DNA of 64,000 bases. Origin: Protaetiibacter intestinalis (GTDB taxonomy: Bacteria > Actinomycetota > Actinomycetes > Actinomycetales > Microbacteriaceae). Positions 15,913 to 25,227 of this stretch are shown here, in pieces. The notes beneath the pieces are model-generated. The model worked only from the letters and a program-made list of their open reading frames with translations. It had not been told where the DNA came from and made no database searches. How positions within the stretch are numbered: the first letter of the stretch is position 1; every line of letters starts with the position of its first letter. Position numbers and translations under genes: made by a program. Location: assembly GCF_003627075.1 (NCBI RefSeq), contig NZ_CP032630.1:1302001-1366000 (forward strand), in the 5' to 3' direction.

Positions 15913-17718
15913 ATGACCTTCGAGCTGCTCGTGGTGCTCGCCGTGCTCGCCGCCGCCATCGTGCTCTTCGCGCTCGGGCGCCCCCGGATGGACGTGGTGG
16001 CGCTCCTCGTGATCGTCGCGCTGCCGCTCACCGGGATCCTGACCGTGCCGGAGGCGCTGTCGGGCTTCTCGGATCCGAACGTCATCCTCATCGCGGCGCT
16101 CTTCGTGGTGGGTGCGGGCCTCTCGCGCACGGGCGTCACCTACCGGCTCGGCGACCTGCTGTCGGCGCGCGCCGGCAGCAACCGCACCCTGCTCGTGGTG
16201 CTGCTCATGCTGGCCGTCGCGCTGCTCGGCTCGATCATGAGCTCGACGGGTGTGGTGGCGATCTTCATCCCCGTGGCGCTCAGCATCGCGGCGCGCACCG
16301 GGATGTCGCCGCGGCAGCTGCTCATGCCGCTCAGCTTCGCGGGCCTCATCTCGGGCATGCTCACGCTCATCGCGACGGCCCCCAACCTGGTTGTGGATGC
16401 CGAGCTGCGTCGCGCGGGGTTCACCGGTTTCGGCTTCTTCACCTTCACGCCGATCGGTCTCGTGGTGCTCGTACTCGGCGTCGGCTACATGCTCGTCGCG
16501 CGCCGCTTCCTCGGCGGCGAGGCGAGCGCGCCGGGCGTCGCGCGCAACTTCGAGGTGCTCGTCGCCGACTACGGCGCCGACACCCGGGCGCGCACCTTCC
16601 GCGTCGGGTCGGGCTCGCCGCTCATCGGCCGCGCCCTGCTCGGTCTGGAGATCGGCGAGGTGCACACCTCGGTGCTGGCGATCCAGCGCGGCCGTTTCCT
16701 GCGCGGCCCCGAGCTGCTGACGAGCACCGAGACCACGGTGAAGGGCGGCGACGAGCTCGTCTTCGACCTCGCGCCGCCCGAGGAGCGCCTGGAGGGCCTC
16801 GGGCTCGAGGAGGTCGAGACGCCGGGCGACTTCTTCGACACCTACTCGCGGCAGGTGGGGATGGCGGAGCTGCTCGTCGTGCCCGACTCGCGACTCGCCG
16901 CGAAGACGGTCGTCGAGGCGCGCATCCGCAGCCGCTACGACGTCACCGTGCTGGGGCTGCGCCACCACGGCCGCCCTCCCGGGCAGGACTACCACCGGGT
17001 GCGGCTCGCGGTGGGCGACACCCTGCTCGTGACGGGCACCTGGGATGCCATCCACCGGCTCCGCCGCGAGAGCGCCGACCTCGTCGTACTCGACCTCCCG
17101 ACCGAGGCGGCCGAGGCGGCGCCGGCCGCCAACCGGGCGCCCTACGCGCTCGTCGCGGTGGGCGTCATGATCGCGCTCATGGTGACGGGCGTCGTGCCGA
17201 ACGTCATCGCGGCGCTCATCGCCGCCCTGCTCATGGGCGTCTTCCGCGCGATCGACCTGCCGAGCGCCTACCGTGCCATCCACTGGCCGACGCTGCTGCT
17301 CATCGCGGGCATGCTGCCGGTCGCGCAGGCGCTCGAGAAGACCGGCGGGGTGCAGCTCGCGGCCGACGGCCTGCTGGCGGTGCTCGGCGGGGCGGGCCCC
17401 TACGTGGTGCTGGCGCTGCTGTTCGCGGTGACCGCGCTCGTCGGCATGTTCGTCTCCAACACGGCGACCGCCGTGCTGCTCGCACCCGTCGCGATCACGG
17501 CCGCGCAGCACCTCGGCTACTCGCCGTACCCGTTCGCGATGATCGTGGCGATCGCCGCATCCGCCGCGTTCCTCACGCCCGTGTCGTCGCCCGTCAACAC
17601 GCTCGTCGTGGAACCCGGCCGCTACCGCCTCGCCGACTTCGTGCGGATCGGCACCCCGTTCACCCTCATCGTGCTCGTGGTGAGCGTGTTCCTGGTGCCC
17701 GTGGTGCTGCCGTTCTGA
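15913..17718 (+). CDS. SLC13-type permease with two TrkA-C domains
   Basis: 601-residue inner-membrane transporter. There are N-terminal transmembrane helices (residues about 1-205, with GAGLSRTGVTYRLGD and SSTGVVAIFIPVAL hairpin signatures). Two soluble TrkA-C/RCK_C-like modules (about residues 210-300 and 310-395) follow, then C-terminal helices with MFVSNTATAVLLAPVAI and TPVSSPVNTLVV. This is the SLC13/DASS (SdcS/CitT-like or ion-transporter superfamily) layout; dicarboxylate, sulfate or similar anions are candidate substrates. The ATG follows GGGGGAAGGAG. Only 19 bp after its stop lies the operator array of the ArsR-type gene. Confidence 0.87.
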   Translation: MTFELLVVLAVLAAAIVLFALGRPRMDVVALLVIVALPLTGILTVPEALSGFSDPNVILIAALFVVGAGLSRTGVTYRLGDLLSARAGSNRTLLVVLLMLAVALLGSIMSSTGVVAIFIPVALSIAARTGMSPRQLLMPLSFAGLISGMLTLIATAPNLVVDAELRRAGFTGFGFFTFTPIGLVVLVLGVGYMLVARRFLGGEASAPGVARNFEVLVADYGADTRARTFRVGSGSPLIGRALLGLEIGEVHTSVLAIQRGRFLRGPELLTSTETTVKGGDELVFDLAPPEERLEGLGLEEVETPGDFFDTYSRQVGMAELLVVPDSRLAAKTVVEARIRSRYDVTVLGLRHHGRPPGQDYHRVRLAVGDTLLVTGTWDAIHRLRRESADLVVLDLPTEAAEAAPAANRAPYALVAVGVMIALMVTGVVPNVIAALIAALLMGVFRAIDLPSAYRAIHWPTLLLIAGMLPVAQALEKTGGVQLAADGLLAVLGGAGPYVVLALLFAVTALVGMFVSNTATAVLLAPVAITAAQHLGYSPYPFAMIVAIAASAAFLTPVSSPVNTLVVEPGRYRLADFVRIGTPFTLIVLVVSVFLVPVVLPF

Positions 17719-17722
17719 CCCA

Positions 17723-17778
17723 TTCGCAAAGAAGTGTTTGCAAACGTGTGTTTGCAAAGGTATCTTTGTGAACATGGA
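17723..17778 (+). promoter_or_regulatory. Four-copy 14-bp phased operator array
   Basis: Four octamers begin exactly 14 bp apart: TTCGCAAA (17723), TTTGCAAA (17737), TTTGCAAA (17751) and TTTGTGAA (17765). The two central copies are perfect palindromes and the outer ones degenerate. The array ends at the start of the ArsR-type gene, so autoregulation by cooperative binding is the simplest reading. Confidence 0.7.
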
Positions 17779-18406
17779 ACCCATCGAGCAGCAGCCGAGC
17801 AGCCCGCAGCATCCCGGCATCGACCACGTGCTGACGATGGAGGCGCTCCGCGCCCTCGCGCATCCGCTGCGGGTGCGCATCTACGACGAGCTCTCCGCGT
17901 ACGGCCCGCTCACGGCGAGCGGTCTCGCCGCACGGCTCGGCGAGTCGAGCGGGTCGACCAGCTACCACCTGCGCCAGCTCGAGAAGCACGGCCTCGTCCG
18001 TGAGGATGTCGGGCGCGGCGACCGCCGCGACCGCTGGTGGGAGCGCAGCCCGGGCTCGATCGCCACCCCCGACGCGTACACGCTGCCGCCGGGCAGCGCA
18101 GACCGTCTCGCCGCCCAACTCGTCGACGAGGAGTGGATGCGCGCCCGCCGGGCGAGCCTCGAGGAGTTCCTCGCCCAGGGCGAGAGCGTCTTCGACCGCG
18201 TCTGGCTCGACGCGACGTCGTTCGACACCATCAACCTCCGGCTCACGCCCGAGCAGCTGCACGGGCTCATGAGCGGCATCGACGCCGTGCTCCGCGAGTA
18301 CATCGACGCCTACAAGACGACCCCCACGCCGGGCAGCCGCCCGGTGCAACTCCAGGTCAACGCCTTCCCGCTCGTGCGCGGGGAGGTCACCCCGGAAGGA
18401 GAGTGA
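17774..18406 (+). CDS. ArsR-type winged-helix transcriptional regulator
   Basis: About 210-residue DNA-binding protein. A winged helix-turn-helix occupies residues about 15-90 (MEALRALAHPLRVRIYDEL, TASGLAARLGESSGSTSYHLRQLEKHGLVRE). An alpha-helical C-terminal half follows (RRASLEEFLAQGESVFDRVW, LTPEQLHGLMSGIDAVLREYIDAY), as in the helix_turn_helix_20/ArsR-like group. No metal-binding Cys/His cluster is evident in the recognition region, so a metal ligand is not predicted. ATG 17774 is annotated; an in-frame GTG at 17768 has better spacing from AAAGG (17756-17760). It probably binds the 14-bp array over its own start and controls the small gene downstream. Confidence 0.87.
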   Translation: MEPIEQQPSSPQHPGIDHVLTMEALRALAHPLRVRIYDELSAYGPLTASGLAARLGESSGSTSYHLRQLEKHGLVREDVGRGDRRDRWWERSPGSIATPDAYTLPPGSADRLAAQLVDEEWMRARRASLEEFLAQGESVFDRVWLDATSFDTINLRLTPEQLHGLMSGIDAVLREYIDAYKTTPTPGSRPVQLQVNAFPLVRGEVTPEGE

Positions 18407-18411
18407 CCACC

Positions 18412-18633
18412 ATGAACGCCGCCGTCTCCCGCCCCGCCGTCTCCGTCCGACCCGGGCTCGGCGAGCTCGCCGTGGCCGTCGGCCGCGCCCTCGAGCGCTG
18501 GGGCCACCGCCACGCGTCCCGGCCGCTCGACCGCGACGCCCTCGCGCGCCGGGCCGAGATGCGCCGCGAGGCCGATCAGGCCGCCCGTACGACGCAGGCC
18601 CTCGTATTCCGGGCCACCGGTCGCGTGCTGTGA
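18412..18633 (+). CDS. Small hypothetical protein downstream of the ArsR-type regulator
   Basis: 73-residue, Arg/Ala-rich protein (MNAAVSRPAVSVRPG at the start, a basic helical middle, ending RATGRVL). No transmembrane segment, signal or recognised domain is visible. The ATG is well supported by AAGGAGAG about 9 nt upstream and follows the regulator stop by 5 bp, so the two are co-transcribed. Similar small Arg-rich proteins accompany ArsR-type regulators in related actinobacteria in my recollection, which I cannot verify here. Confidence 0.65.
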   Translation: MNAAVSRPAVSVRPGLGELAVAVGRALERWGHRHASRPLDRDALARRAEMRREADQAARTTQALVFRATGRVL

Positions 18634-18675
18634 TGCTCCGGCGTCGTCGGTGGGGACGATTCACTGCGCGACACG

Positions 18676-18715
18676 AAGGTCCTGCCGAACGGCTGAAGCC
18701 GTCCGTCAGGACCTT
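18676..18715. terminator. Long hairpin terminator between converging units
   Basis: AAGGTCCTG-C-CGAACGGC and GCCGTCCG-T-CAGGACCTT form an 18-bp stem (two mismatches) with a TGAA loop. It lies between the small plus-strand gene and the minus-strand tRNA and can end transcription from both sides. Confidence 0.8.
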
Positions 18716-18716
18716 G

Positions 18717-18787
18717 AGGGGCTGACGGGAATCGAACCCGCGCTATCTGCTTGGGAAGCAGAAGTTCTGCCATTGAACTACAGCCCC
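18717..18787 (-). tRNA. tRNA-Gly (anticodon CCC)
   Basis: Read on the minus strand, a 7-bp acceptor stem (GGGGCTG/CAGCCCC), a D-arm (GTTC/GAAC), an anticodon arm TCTGC-TTCCCAA-GCAGA with anticodon CCC at plus-strand 18753-18755, and a T-arm GCGGG-TTCGATT-CCCGT. CCA is not encoded. A hairpin terminator follows immediately. Confidence 0.95.
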
Positions 18788-18814
18788 GCAGCCGCGAACG
18801 GCTACCGGTAGAGC

Positions 18815-19468
18815 CTATACGAGGCGCTCGACGGCATCCGCCCGGAATCCGCGGATGCTGAGCCACAGTCCGAGGCCGAGCTCCCAGAGGGCGATGGGTG
18901 CGGCCGCGAGGGCGGCCGGCGGCGAGGTCTGGTCGAAGACGCCGAACACGGTCGCGGATGCCGAGGCGAGCAGCAGCGGGATGCCGACCATGCCGACCAG
19001 CGGGATCGCCCGCGGCACGAAGCGTGCACGGAAGAGGGCGGGGGCGAGGAACAGCGCGTTGATCGCCGGGATGAGGCCGGGGCCCAGCAGGAACGCCCAG
19101 CGGTGCACCTCGACGAGCGCCTGCGCGACGGCGTCGTCGGGCGCCGCCGTCGCCCGCACGCCCGAGAGCGTCAACACGGCGACCACCCCGAGCACGATGA
19201 TGCCCGCCTCCAGGGTGCGCGCCGCCACGAAGCCGAGCGCCGCCACCTCGCTCACCCGGCGCACGACCGGTGCGAGCACGACCGCGGTGCCGATGCAGCT
19301 GAGCGCGAGCGCCACCTCGAGCAGCGCGGCGGTTCGCGCGGCGACGGGGTCCGGACGCGCGGCGCCCGCGAGCAGGGGCGCGTAGAGGAGGGCGGCCGGG
19401 ATCGAGGCCGCGAAGGTGGCGAGGTAGAGCAGCCCCGCGGCGAGGGACAGGCGACGGTGGGCGGGCAC
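18815..19468 (-). CDS. DUF4386-type membrane protein
   Basis: 217-residue protein with about six hydrophobic helices, starting [19 protein letters not shown] and containing [40 protein letters not shown], the pattern of DUF4386. The GTG at 19468 is chosen because GGAAGGAA lies about 4-5 nt upstream; the longer frame would run through the operator palindrome (19487-19505). Its promoter region therefore carries a TetR-type operator, and the truncated TetR gene opposite was probably its former divergent repressor. Function is unknown. Confidence 0.85.
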   Translation of the reverse strand: MPAHRRLSLAAGLLYLATFAASIPAALLYAPLLAGAARPDPVAARTAALLEVALALSCIGTAVVLAPVVRRVSEVAALGFVAARTLEAGIIVLGVVAVLTLSGVRATAAPDDAVAQALVEVHRWAFLLGPGLIPAINALFLAPALFRARFVPRAIPLVGMVGIPLLLASASATVFGVFDQTSPPAALAAAPIALWELGLGLWLSIRGFRADAVERLV

Positions 19469-19486
19469 GGGGTTCCTTCCGATCAG

Positions 19487-19505
19487 AGGTGTACGGCGTA
19501 CACCT
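19487..19505. promoter_or_regulatory. TetR-type operator palindrome
   Basis: AGGTGTACG-G-CGTACACCT is a perfect 9-bp inverted repeat around one base, a typical TetR-family operator. It lies 19 bp upstream of the DUF4386 start and touches the start of the TetR remnant. Confidence 0.75.
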
Positions 19506-19700
19506 AGCGGCGCCGAGCGGGAGGCGCTGCTGCGCACGATGGCGGAGCGCTACCCGCACATCGCGGCGATCGCCCTCGACACGGCCGCGCGCACCCCGAG
19601 CGGCGCGTGCGAGCCGGAGGAGGAGTTCGACTTCACGCTCGAACTGCTGCTCGACGCCTTCGAACGGCTGCACGCATCCGGGTGGACCTCGGGCGCCTGA
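19506..19700 (+). pseudogene. TetR-family repressor remnant (C-terminal ligand domain only)
   Basis: The frame ending at the TGA 19698-19700 reads [20 protein letters not shown], then [21 protein letters not shown], closely resembling the end of a TetR_C ligand-binding domain (RxxLxxLPxxxYPxLA...FxFGLxxLLDGLxA). The helix-turn-helix and about two-thirds of the protein are absent: the frame abuts the operator palindrome, with no start codon or N-terminal domain upstream. It is therefore a deletion remnant of a divergently transcribed repressor of the DUF4386 gene. The sequence past 19506 shows no other coding role. Confidence 0.75.
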
Positions 19701-19707
19701 CGCCCGA

Positions 19708-19713
19708 TACGCT
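19708..19713 (+). promoter_or_regulatory. Leaderless promoter -10 for dcd
   Basis: TACGCT is followed by 6 nt and the dcd ATG, and no Shine-Dalgarno is present, so the mRNA should start at the A of the start codon. Confidence 0.55.
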
Positions 19714-19719
19714 CGACGC

Positions 19720-20325
19720 ATGCTGCTCAGCGACCGCGACATCGCCGCCGAACTCGACGCCGGACGCATCGGCCTCGCACCGCTCGATCGAGCGATGATC
19801 CAGCCGTCGAGCATCGACGTGCGCCTCGACCGGTACTTCCGGCTGTTCGACAACCACAAGTACCCCTTCATCGACCCCGCCGAGGAGCAGCCCGAGCTCA
19901 CCCGTCTCATCGAGGCGAAGCCGGGCGAGCCGTTCATCCTGCACCCCGGCGAGTTCGTGCTCGGCTCGACCTTCGAGCTCGTCACGCTGCCCGACGACAT
20001 CGCCGCGCGGCTCGAGGGCAAGAGCTCGCTCGGACGCCTCGGCCTGCTCACCCACTCGACCGCCGGCTTCGTCGACCCCGGCTTCTCCGGTCACGTCACG
20101 CTCGAGCTCTCCAACGTCGCGACCCTGCCGATCAAGCTGTGGCCGGGCATGAAGATCGGCCAGCTCTGCTTCATCCGCACGAGCTCGCCCGTCATCAACG
20201 CCTACGGCTCGGGCCCCTACGCGAACCGCTACCAGGGGCAGCGTGGACCCACGGCATCCCGTTCGTGGCAGAACTTCCACCGCACCGACGTCACCACGAC
20301 CGACGCGGGCGCCCCGGGCTCGTGA
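19720..20325 (+). CDS. dcd: dCTP deaminase, probably bifunctional (dUMP-forming)
   Basis: Deaminates dCTP on the route to dUMP for thymidylate synthesis. The 201-residue protein has [23 protein letters not shown], the active-site block [19 protein letters not shown], the following [15 protein letters not shown], and [16 protein letters not shown] and the C-terminal [16 protein letters not shown] resemble the Mycobacterium tuberculosis enzyme, which also hydrolyses dUTP; bifunctionality is inferred. The ATG at 19720 lies after the TetR remnant, and the in-frame sequence before it belongs to that region. Confidence 0.94.
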   Translation: MLLSDRDIAAELDAGRIGLAPLDRAMIQPSSIDVRLDRYFRLFDNHKYPFIDPAEEQPELTRLIEAKPGEPFILHPGEFVLGSTFELVTLPDDIAARLEGKSSLGRLGLLTHSTAGFVDPGFSGHVTLELSNVATLPIKLWPGMKIGQLCFIRTSSPVINAYGSGPYANRYQGQRGPTASRSWQNFHRTDVTTTDAGAPGS

Positions 20326-20328
20326 CGG

Positions 20329-20865
20329 CTACTTGCCGGCCGGCCAGGCGGCGAGCTGCAGGGCGAACCAGGGGCTGAAGGCGAACGGCGCGGCCGACAC
20401 GGCCATGCGCACCGACATCGGCTCGGCCCACACCCACTCGGCGACCTCGGTGCTCGAGGGCTTCGGGTCGGAGTCGACCACGGCGCGGAACACCGGGCAG
20501 ATCTCGTTCTCGACGATGCCGTTCGCGTCGGTGGCGCGGTAGCGGAAGTGCGGCAGCACGATCTCGACCTCGCGCACCGGGATGCCGATCTCGGCCTCCG
20601 CCCGGCGCGCGATCGCGTCGAGGGCGGTCTCGCCGGGTGCCGGGTGGCCGCAGAAGGCGTTCGTCCAGACGCCCGCGAAGGTGTCCTTGCCGAGTGCGCG
20701 GCGCGTCACCAGCATCCGGCCGAGCGGGTTGACGACGTGCACGGAGAACGCGAAGTGCAGCGGGGTGTCGGTCGTGTGCACGGTCGCCTTGGGCGCGGTG
20801 CCGATCGGCTTGCCGTCGTCGTCGAGGAGGAGGACGAGGTCGGTGCCCTCGGGGGAGGCTGACAC
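20329..20865 (-). CDS. idi: Isopentenyl-diphosphate delta-isomerase, type I
   Basis: Interconverts IPP and DMAPP for isoprenoid synthesis. The 178-residue protein carries the Nudix-related IPP isomerase fold: LHFAFSVHVVNPLGRMLVTRRALGKDTFAGVWTNAFCGHP with the catalytic Cys, EIGIPVREVEIVLPHFRYRA, and the NGIVENEICPVFRAV segment with the catalytic Glu region. The GTG at 20865 is preceded by TAGGCT-N6, so the transcript is probably leaderless. It converges with dcd (3 bp apart) and lies just downstream of the MarR gene. Isoprenoid use (menaquinone, carotenoids, lipid carriers) is not otherwise represented in the window. Confidence 0.93.
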   Translation of the reverse strand: MSASPEGTDLVLLLDDDGKPIGTAPKATVHTTDTPLHFAFSVHVVNPLGRMLVTRRALGKDTFAGVWTNAFCGHPAPGETALDAIARRAEAEIGIPVREVEIVLPHFRYRATDANGIVENEICPVFRAVVDSDPKPSSTEVAEWVWAEPMSVRMAVSAAPFAFSPWFALQLAAWPAGK

Positions 20866-20871
20866 GTGCCC

Positions 20872-20877
20872 AGCCTA
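20872..20877 (-). promoter_or_regulatory. Leaderless promoter -10 for idi
   Basis: On the minus strand TAGGCT, 6 nt, then the GTG of idi. It lies in the 20-bp gap after the MarR gene, so idi may have its own promoter. Confidence 0.5.
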
Positions 20878-20885
20878 GGGCATCG

Positions 20886-21299
20886 TCAGGCGTCCCAGCC
20901 GAGGTTGCGCGCCATCCGCTCGAGGAGGGCGATGGTCGCCGCCTCCTCGTCCTCGGTGATGCCGGTGAGCAGGGTGGCGCGCAGCGTCGCGACCGCCTCG
21001 ACGATGTGGCTGCGCGCCGTCTCGCCGCGCTCGGTCAGCCGGTAGGCGCCGTCGGCCGACACCCAGCCGCTCTCGACGAGCTCGCTCAGCTGCTCCGCGG
21101 TGGTCGCGTCGTCGTCGTAGGCGGGAAGGTCGGCGAGGGATGCGTCGAGCTGCTCGGCGCTCGCCGGCCCGTCGCCCAGCGCGGTCAGGATGCGCCACTG
21201 CATCCGGGTCACCCCGTGCTCGTCGAGCGCCCCCGTGAAGCCGCGCTCCACGAGGCGGTCGACGAGCGCGAGCCAGTAGGCCAGCGTCCGAGTCGACAT
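20886..21299 (-). CDS. MarR-like transcriptional regulator
   Basis: 137-residue winged-helix protein. The N-terminal helix (TLAYWLALVDRLVERGFTGAL), the recognition region (VTRMQWRILTALGDGPASAEQLDASL), a wing (LVESGWVSADGAYRLTERGETAR) and the C-terminal dimerisation helix follow the MarR order. Ligand and target are unknown; idi is immediately downstream but has its own -10. The ATG is supported by a TAGCGT -10 six nt upstream (leaderless). Confidence 0.85.
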   Translation of the reverse strand: MSTRTLAYWLALVDRLVERGFTGALDEHGVTRMQWRILTALGDGPASAEQLDASLADLPAYDDDATTAEQLSELVESGWVSADGAYRLTERGETARSHIVEAVATLRATLLTGITEDEEAATIALLERMARNLGWDA

Positions 21300-21305
21300 A
21301 CCCTC

Positions 21306-21311
21306 ACGCTA
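21306..21311 (-). promoter_or_regulatory. Leaderless promoter -10 for the MarR gene
   Basis: On the minus strand TAGCGT is followed by GAGGGT and the ATG at 21299, a 6-nt spacing that predicts transcription from the start codon. Confidence 0.55.
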
Positions 21312-21337
21312 GCCCCGCATCCGCCCTTCGGCCATGG

Positions 21338-21417
21338 AGAAATGCAGGAGATCCTGGCCGACGGGGCCGAGATCTGTGGAGGGGGTGTGGCTTCAGGCCA
21401 GAGTCTCCTGCATTTCT
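21338..21417. repeat. 22-bp inverted repeat element
   Basis: The left arm (21338-21359) AGAAATGCAGGAGATCCTGG... and right arm (21396-21417, ending TCTCCTGCATTTCT) are complementary except for two positions and flank a 36-bp GC-rich centre. It lies in the gap between the MarR gene and the MFS gene end. It could be a REPIN-like element or a strong terminator; no coding sequence is present. Confidence 0.65.
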
Positions 21418-21434
21418 AGCAGTGGAAACGCGCG

Positions 21435-23186
21435 TCAGCCGAGGGTGAGGGCGGGCAGGATGCCGAACTGGGTGAGCAGGGCGAGCACGGCTCCCACTAG
21501 GGCGAGCGCACCGAGCACGACGGTGGCCTTGCCGACGCCGGCGCCCGACTCGCCCGAGGTGCGCAGCCGGGCGAGGCCGCGCAGCGCGAGGATCGCCGAC
21601 GACGCCGCGATGAGGAACAGCACGGCCGAGACGATGAAGCCGCCGGGGATGAAGCCGGCGCCCGTCACCGAGAAGATCGCCGCACCCACCCCGACGAACA
21701 GCGCGAGGGTGAGGCCGCGCAGCACGTCGATGTTCCAGCCGCTCAGGTGCACGAACGAGCCCGTCGCGACGGAGCCCTTCGGCAGCTTCACGAAGATGAG
21801 CAGCGTGAGGCCCACGGCGAGCACGAGCACGATGCCGATGACGCCGAACACGGTGCTCGCGAAGGCGGTGACGAAGATCGTCCAGGCGGCGGGGGAGAGG
21901 ATGCTGGCCACCCGGCCCGTGGTCGCGTAGAGCCCGAAGACCTCGCCCTGCATGGAGGATGGGGTGACGCGCGTGAGCAGCGAGCGGCTCGCCGCCTGCG
22001 CGGGGCCGGTGAACATCGACAGCGCGAGCCCGCCGATCCAGAAGGCGATGACGCCGAGGTCGCGCGCGAAGAAGACGAACAGGCCCATGACCACGAGGCC
22101 GCCGAGCGCCGTCACGATGACGGCCTTCGCGCCGAAGCGGTCGTCGAGCCGGCCGGCGAGGATCGTCGAGACGCCCGCGACGATGTTGGCGGCGAGTCCG
22201 AAGATCATCACCTCGTTGGAGGTGAAGCCGAACCCGACCGCCGCGAGGATGCCGCCGAAGGCGAACACGCCGGCGAGGCCGTCGCGGTAGATGGCGCTCG
22301 CGAAGAGGAACCAGAACGTCGGCCGCGACTGCTGGAAGAGCGCGATCATGTCCTTCACGAGTTCGACGTAGCTCGAGAAGAAGCCCACCTTCGGCCGGTC
22401 GTCGATCACCTTGTGCTCGGGCACGTTGAGCACGAGCGGGATGGCGAACACGATCGTCCAGATCGCCGCGCCGAGCGCGATGAGCCGGTAGGCGAGGCCG
22501 CCCGAGACGTCGAGGCCGAACCACTCGAGCTGGGTGACGACGACCACGATGATGAGCGCGACGACGCCGCCGAGGTAGCCGAGGCCCCAGCCGAGGCCGC
22601 TCACGCGCCCCGCGGTCGACGGGGTCGACACCTGGTGCAGCATCGCGTTGTAGTTGACGCCGGCGATCTCGTTGACGACCGAGCCGAGCGCCAGGATGAT
22701 CGCGCCGTAGGTGAAGTAGGCCGGGTCCTCGTAGACGAAGAACAGGGCGAACTGCACGAGCGCGAGCAGCGCGGTGAAGCTCACGAGCCAGCGCTTGCGG
22801 CCGCCGGTCGCATCCGAGCGCACGCCCAGCACGGGGGCGAGCGCGAAGATCAGCAGGCCCGCGATCGCCGTCCAGGCGCCGTACTGGCTGGAGAGCTTGG
22901 CGAGCGCCGTGATCCGCTCGGGCGAGTCGACGGGCAGCGCCGCGAGCTCGGGGCTGAGGAAGTGCGCCGACACCAGATAGAGAGGTGCGAAGACGAAGGT
23001 GAGGATGACGGAGTTGAACGGCTGCGTCGCCCAGTCCCAGAACGCCCACGAGACGACCTGCTTGCGGGGGATCTTGCGCCCGTCGTCGTCGCCGACCATG
23101 ACGCTCATGGCGGCCGTGTTGGCGGTCGGCGGGGGCGGGGGCACGGATGCGGAGGCCGCGGCCTCGTCGCCGTTCGGGTCGGTCAT
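21435..23186 (-). CDS. MFS transporter, UMF1/Atg22-like family
   Basis: About 583-residue integral membrane protein with roughly 12 helices. The N-terminal cytosolic part (about 50 residues) is Ala/Pro-rich, followed by VVSWAFWDWATQPFNSVILTFVFAPLYL, which is the UMF1 signature (WAxxDWAxxxFxxxxxTFVF). It also shows RKRWLVSFTALLAL, SAIYRDGLAGVFAFGGI and GPAQAASRSLLTRVTP. The family includes transporters of unclear substrate, possibly amino-acid or sugar efflux. The ATG at 23186 is supported by TAGCGT-N7 upstream. The C-terminal region has two extra hydrophobic helices. Confidence 0.87.
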   Translation of the reverse strand: MTDPNGDEAAASASVPPPPPTANTAAMSVMVGDDDGRKIPRKQVVSWAFWDWATQPFNSVILTFVFAPLYLVSAHFLSPELAALPVDSPERITALAKLSSQYGAWTAIAGLLIFALAPVLGVRSDATGGRKRWLVSFTALLALVQFALFFVYEDPAYFTYGAIILALGSVVNEIAGVNYNAMLHQVSTPSTAGRVSGLGWGLGYLGGVVALIIVVVVTQLEWFGLDVSGGLAYRLIALGAAIWTIVFAIPLVLNVPEHKVIDDRPKVGFFSSYVELVKDMIALFQQSRPTFWFLFASAIYRDGLAGVFAFGGILAAVGFGFTSNEVMIFGLAANIVAGVSTILAGRLDDRFGAKAVIVTALGGLVVMGLFVFFARDLGVIAFWIGGLALSMFTGPAQAASRSLLTRVTPSSMQGEVFGLYATTGRVASILSPAAWTIFVTAFASTVFGVIGIVLVLAVGLTLLIFVKLPKGSVATGSFVHLSGWNIDVLRGLTLALFVGVGAAIFSVTGAGFIPGGFIVSAVLFLIAASSAILALRGLARLRTSGESGAGVGKATVVLGALALVGAVLALLTQFGILPALTLG

Positions 23187-23193
23187 GCGGGCA

Positions 23194-23199
23194 ACGCTA
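23194..23199 (-). promoter_or_regulatory. Leaderless promoter -10 for the MFS gene
   Basis: On the minus strand TAGCGT, 7 nt, then ATG at 23186. It faces the dnaK promoter region. Confidence 0.45.
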
Positions 23200-23254
23200 C
23201 TGCCGCCGGGTGAACGGGCGGTATCGTCGCGTGGCGTGCCGTCGGCACGCACAC

Positions 23255-23275
23255 CTTGAGTCGCCCCGACTCAGC
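23255..23275 (+). promoter_or_regulatory. HAIR operator 1 (HspR site) upstream of dnaK
   Basis: CTTGAGT-N7-ACTCAGC matches the HspR inverted repeat CTTGAGT-N7-ACTCAAG in 13 of 14 arm positions. It sits just upstream of the -35 hexamer. Confidence 0.85.
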
Positions 23276-23279
23276 TTTC

Positions 23280-23309
23280 TTGACATCGCCCCCGGATGGG
23301 GTGCAAACT
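23280..23309 (+). promoter_or_regulatory. dnaK promoter (-35 TTGACA, -10 CAAACT)
   Basis: TTGACA (23280-23285), 18-bp spacer, CAAACT (23304-23309). The -10 overlaps the left arm of the second HAIR operator, an arrangement that allows HspR to exclude RNA polymerase. Confidence 0.55.
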
Positions 23310-23328
23310 TGACACGTCGCGGCTCAAG
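23308..23328 (+). promoter_or_regulatory. HAIR operator 2 (HspR site) upstream of dnaK
   Basis: CTTGACA-N7-GCTCAAG matches the HspR inverted repeat with two deviations per arm and lies over the likely transcription start. Confidence 0.75.
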
Positions 23329-23367
23329 TCCGCGACTCACGACAGAACTTTCAAGGAGCAACAGCAC

Positions 23368-25224
<1,857 letters not shown>

Positions 25225-25227
25225 GGC

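Noticed and set aside
19489..19719. N-terminal extension of dcd from an upstream start
   Set aside because: The extension is low-complexity out-of-frame sequence of the TetR remnant; DCD proteins start at MLLSDRDI and a leaderless -10 precedes ATG 19720.
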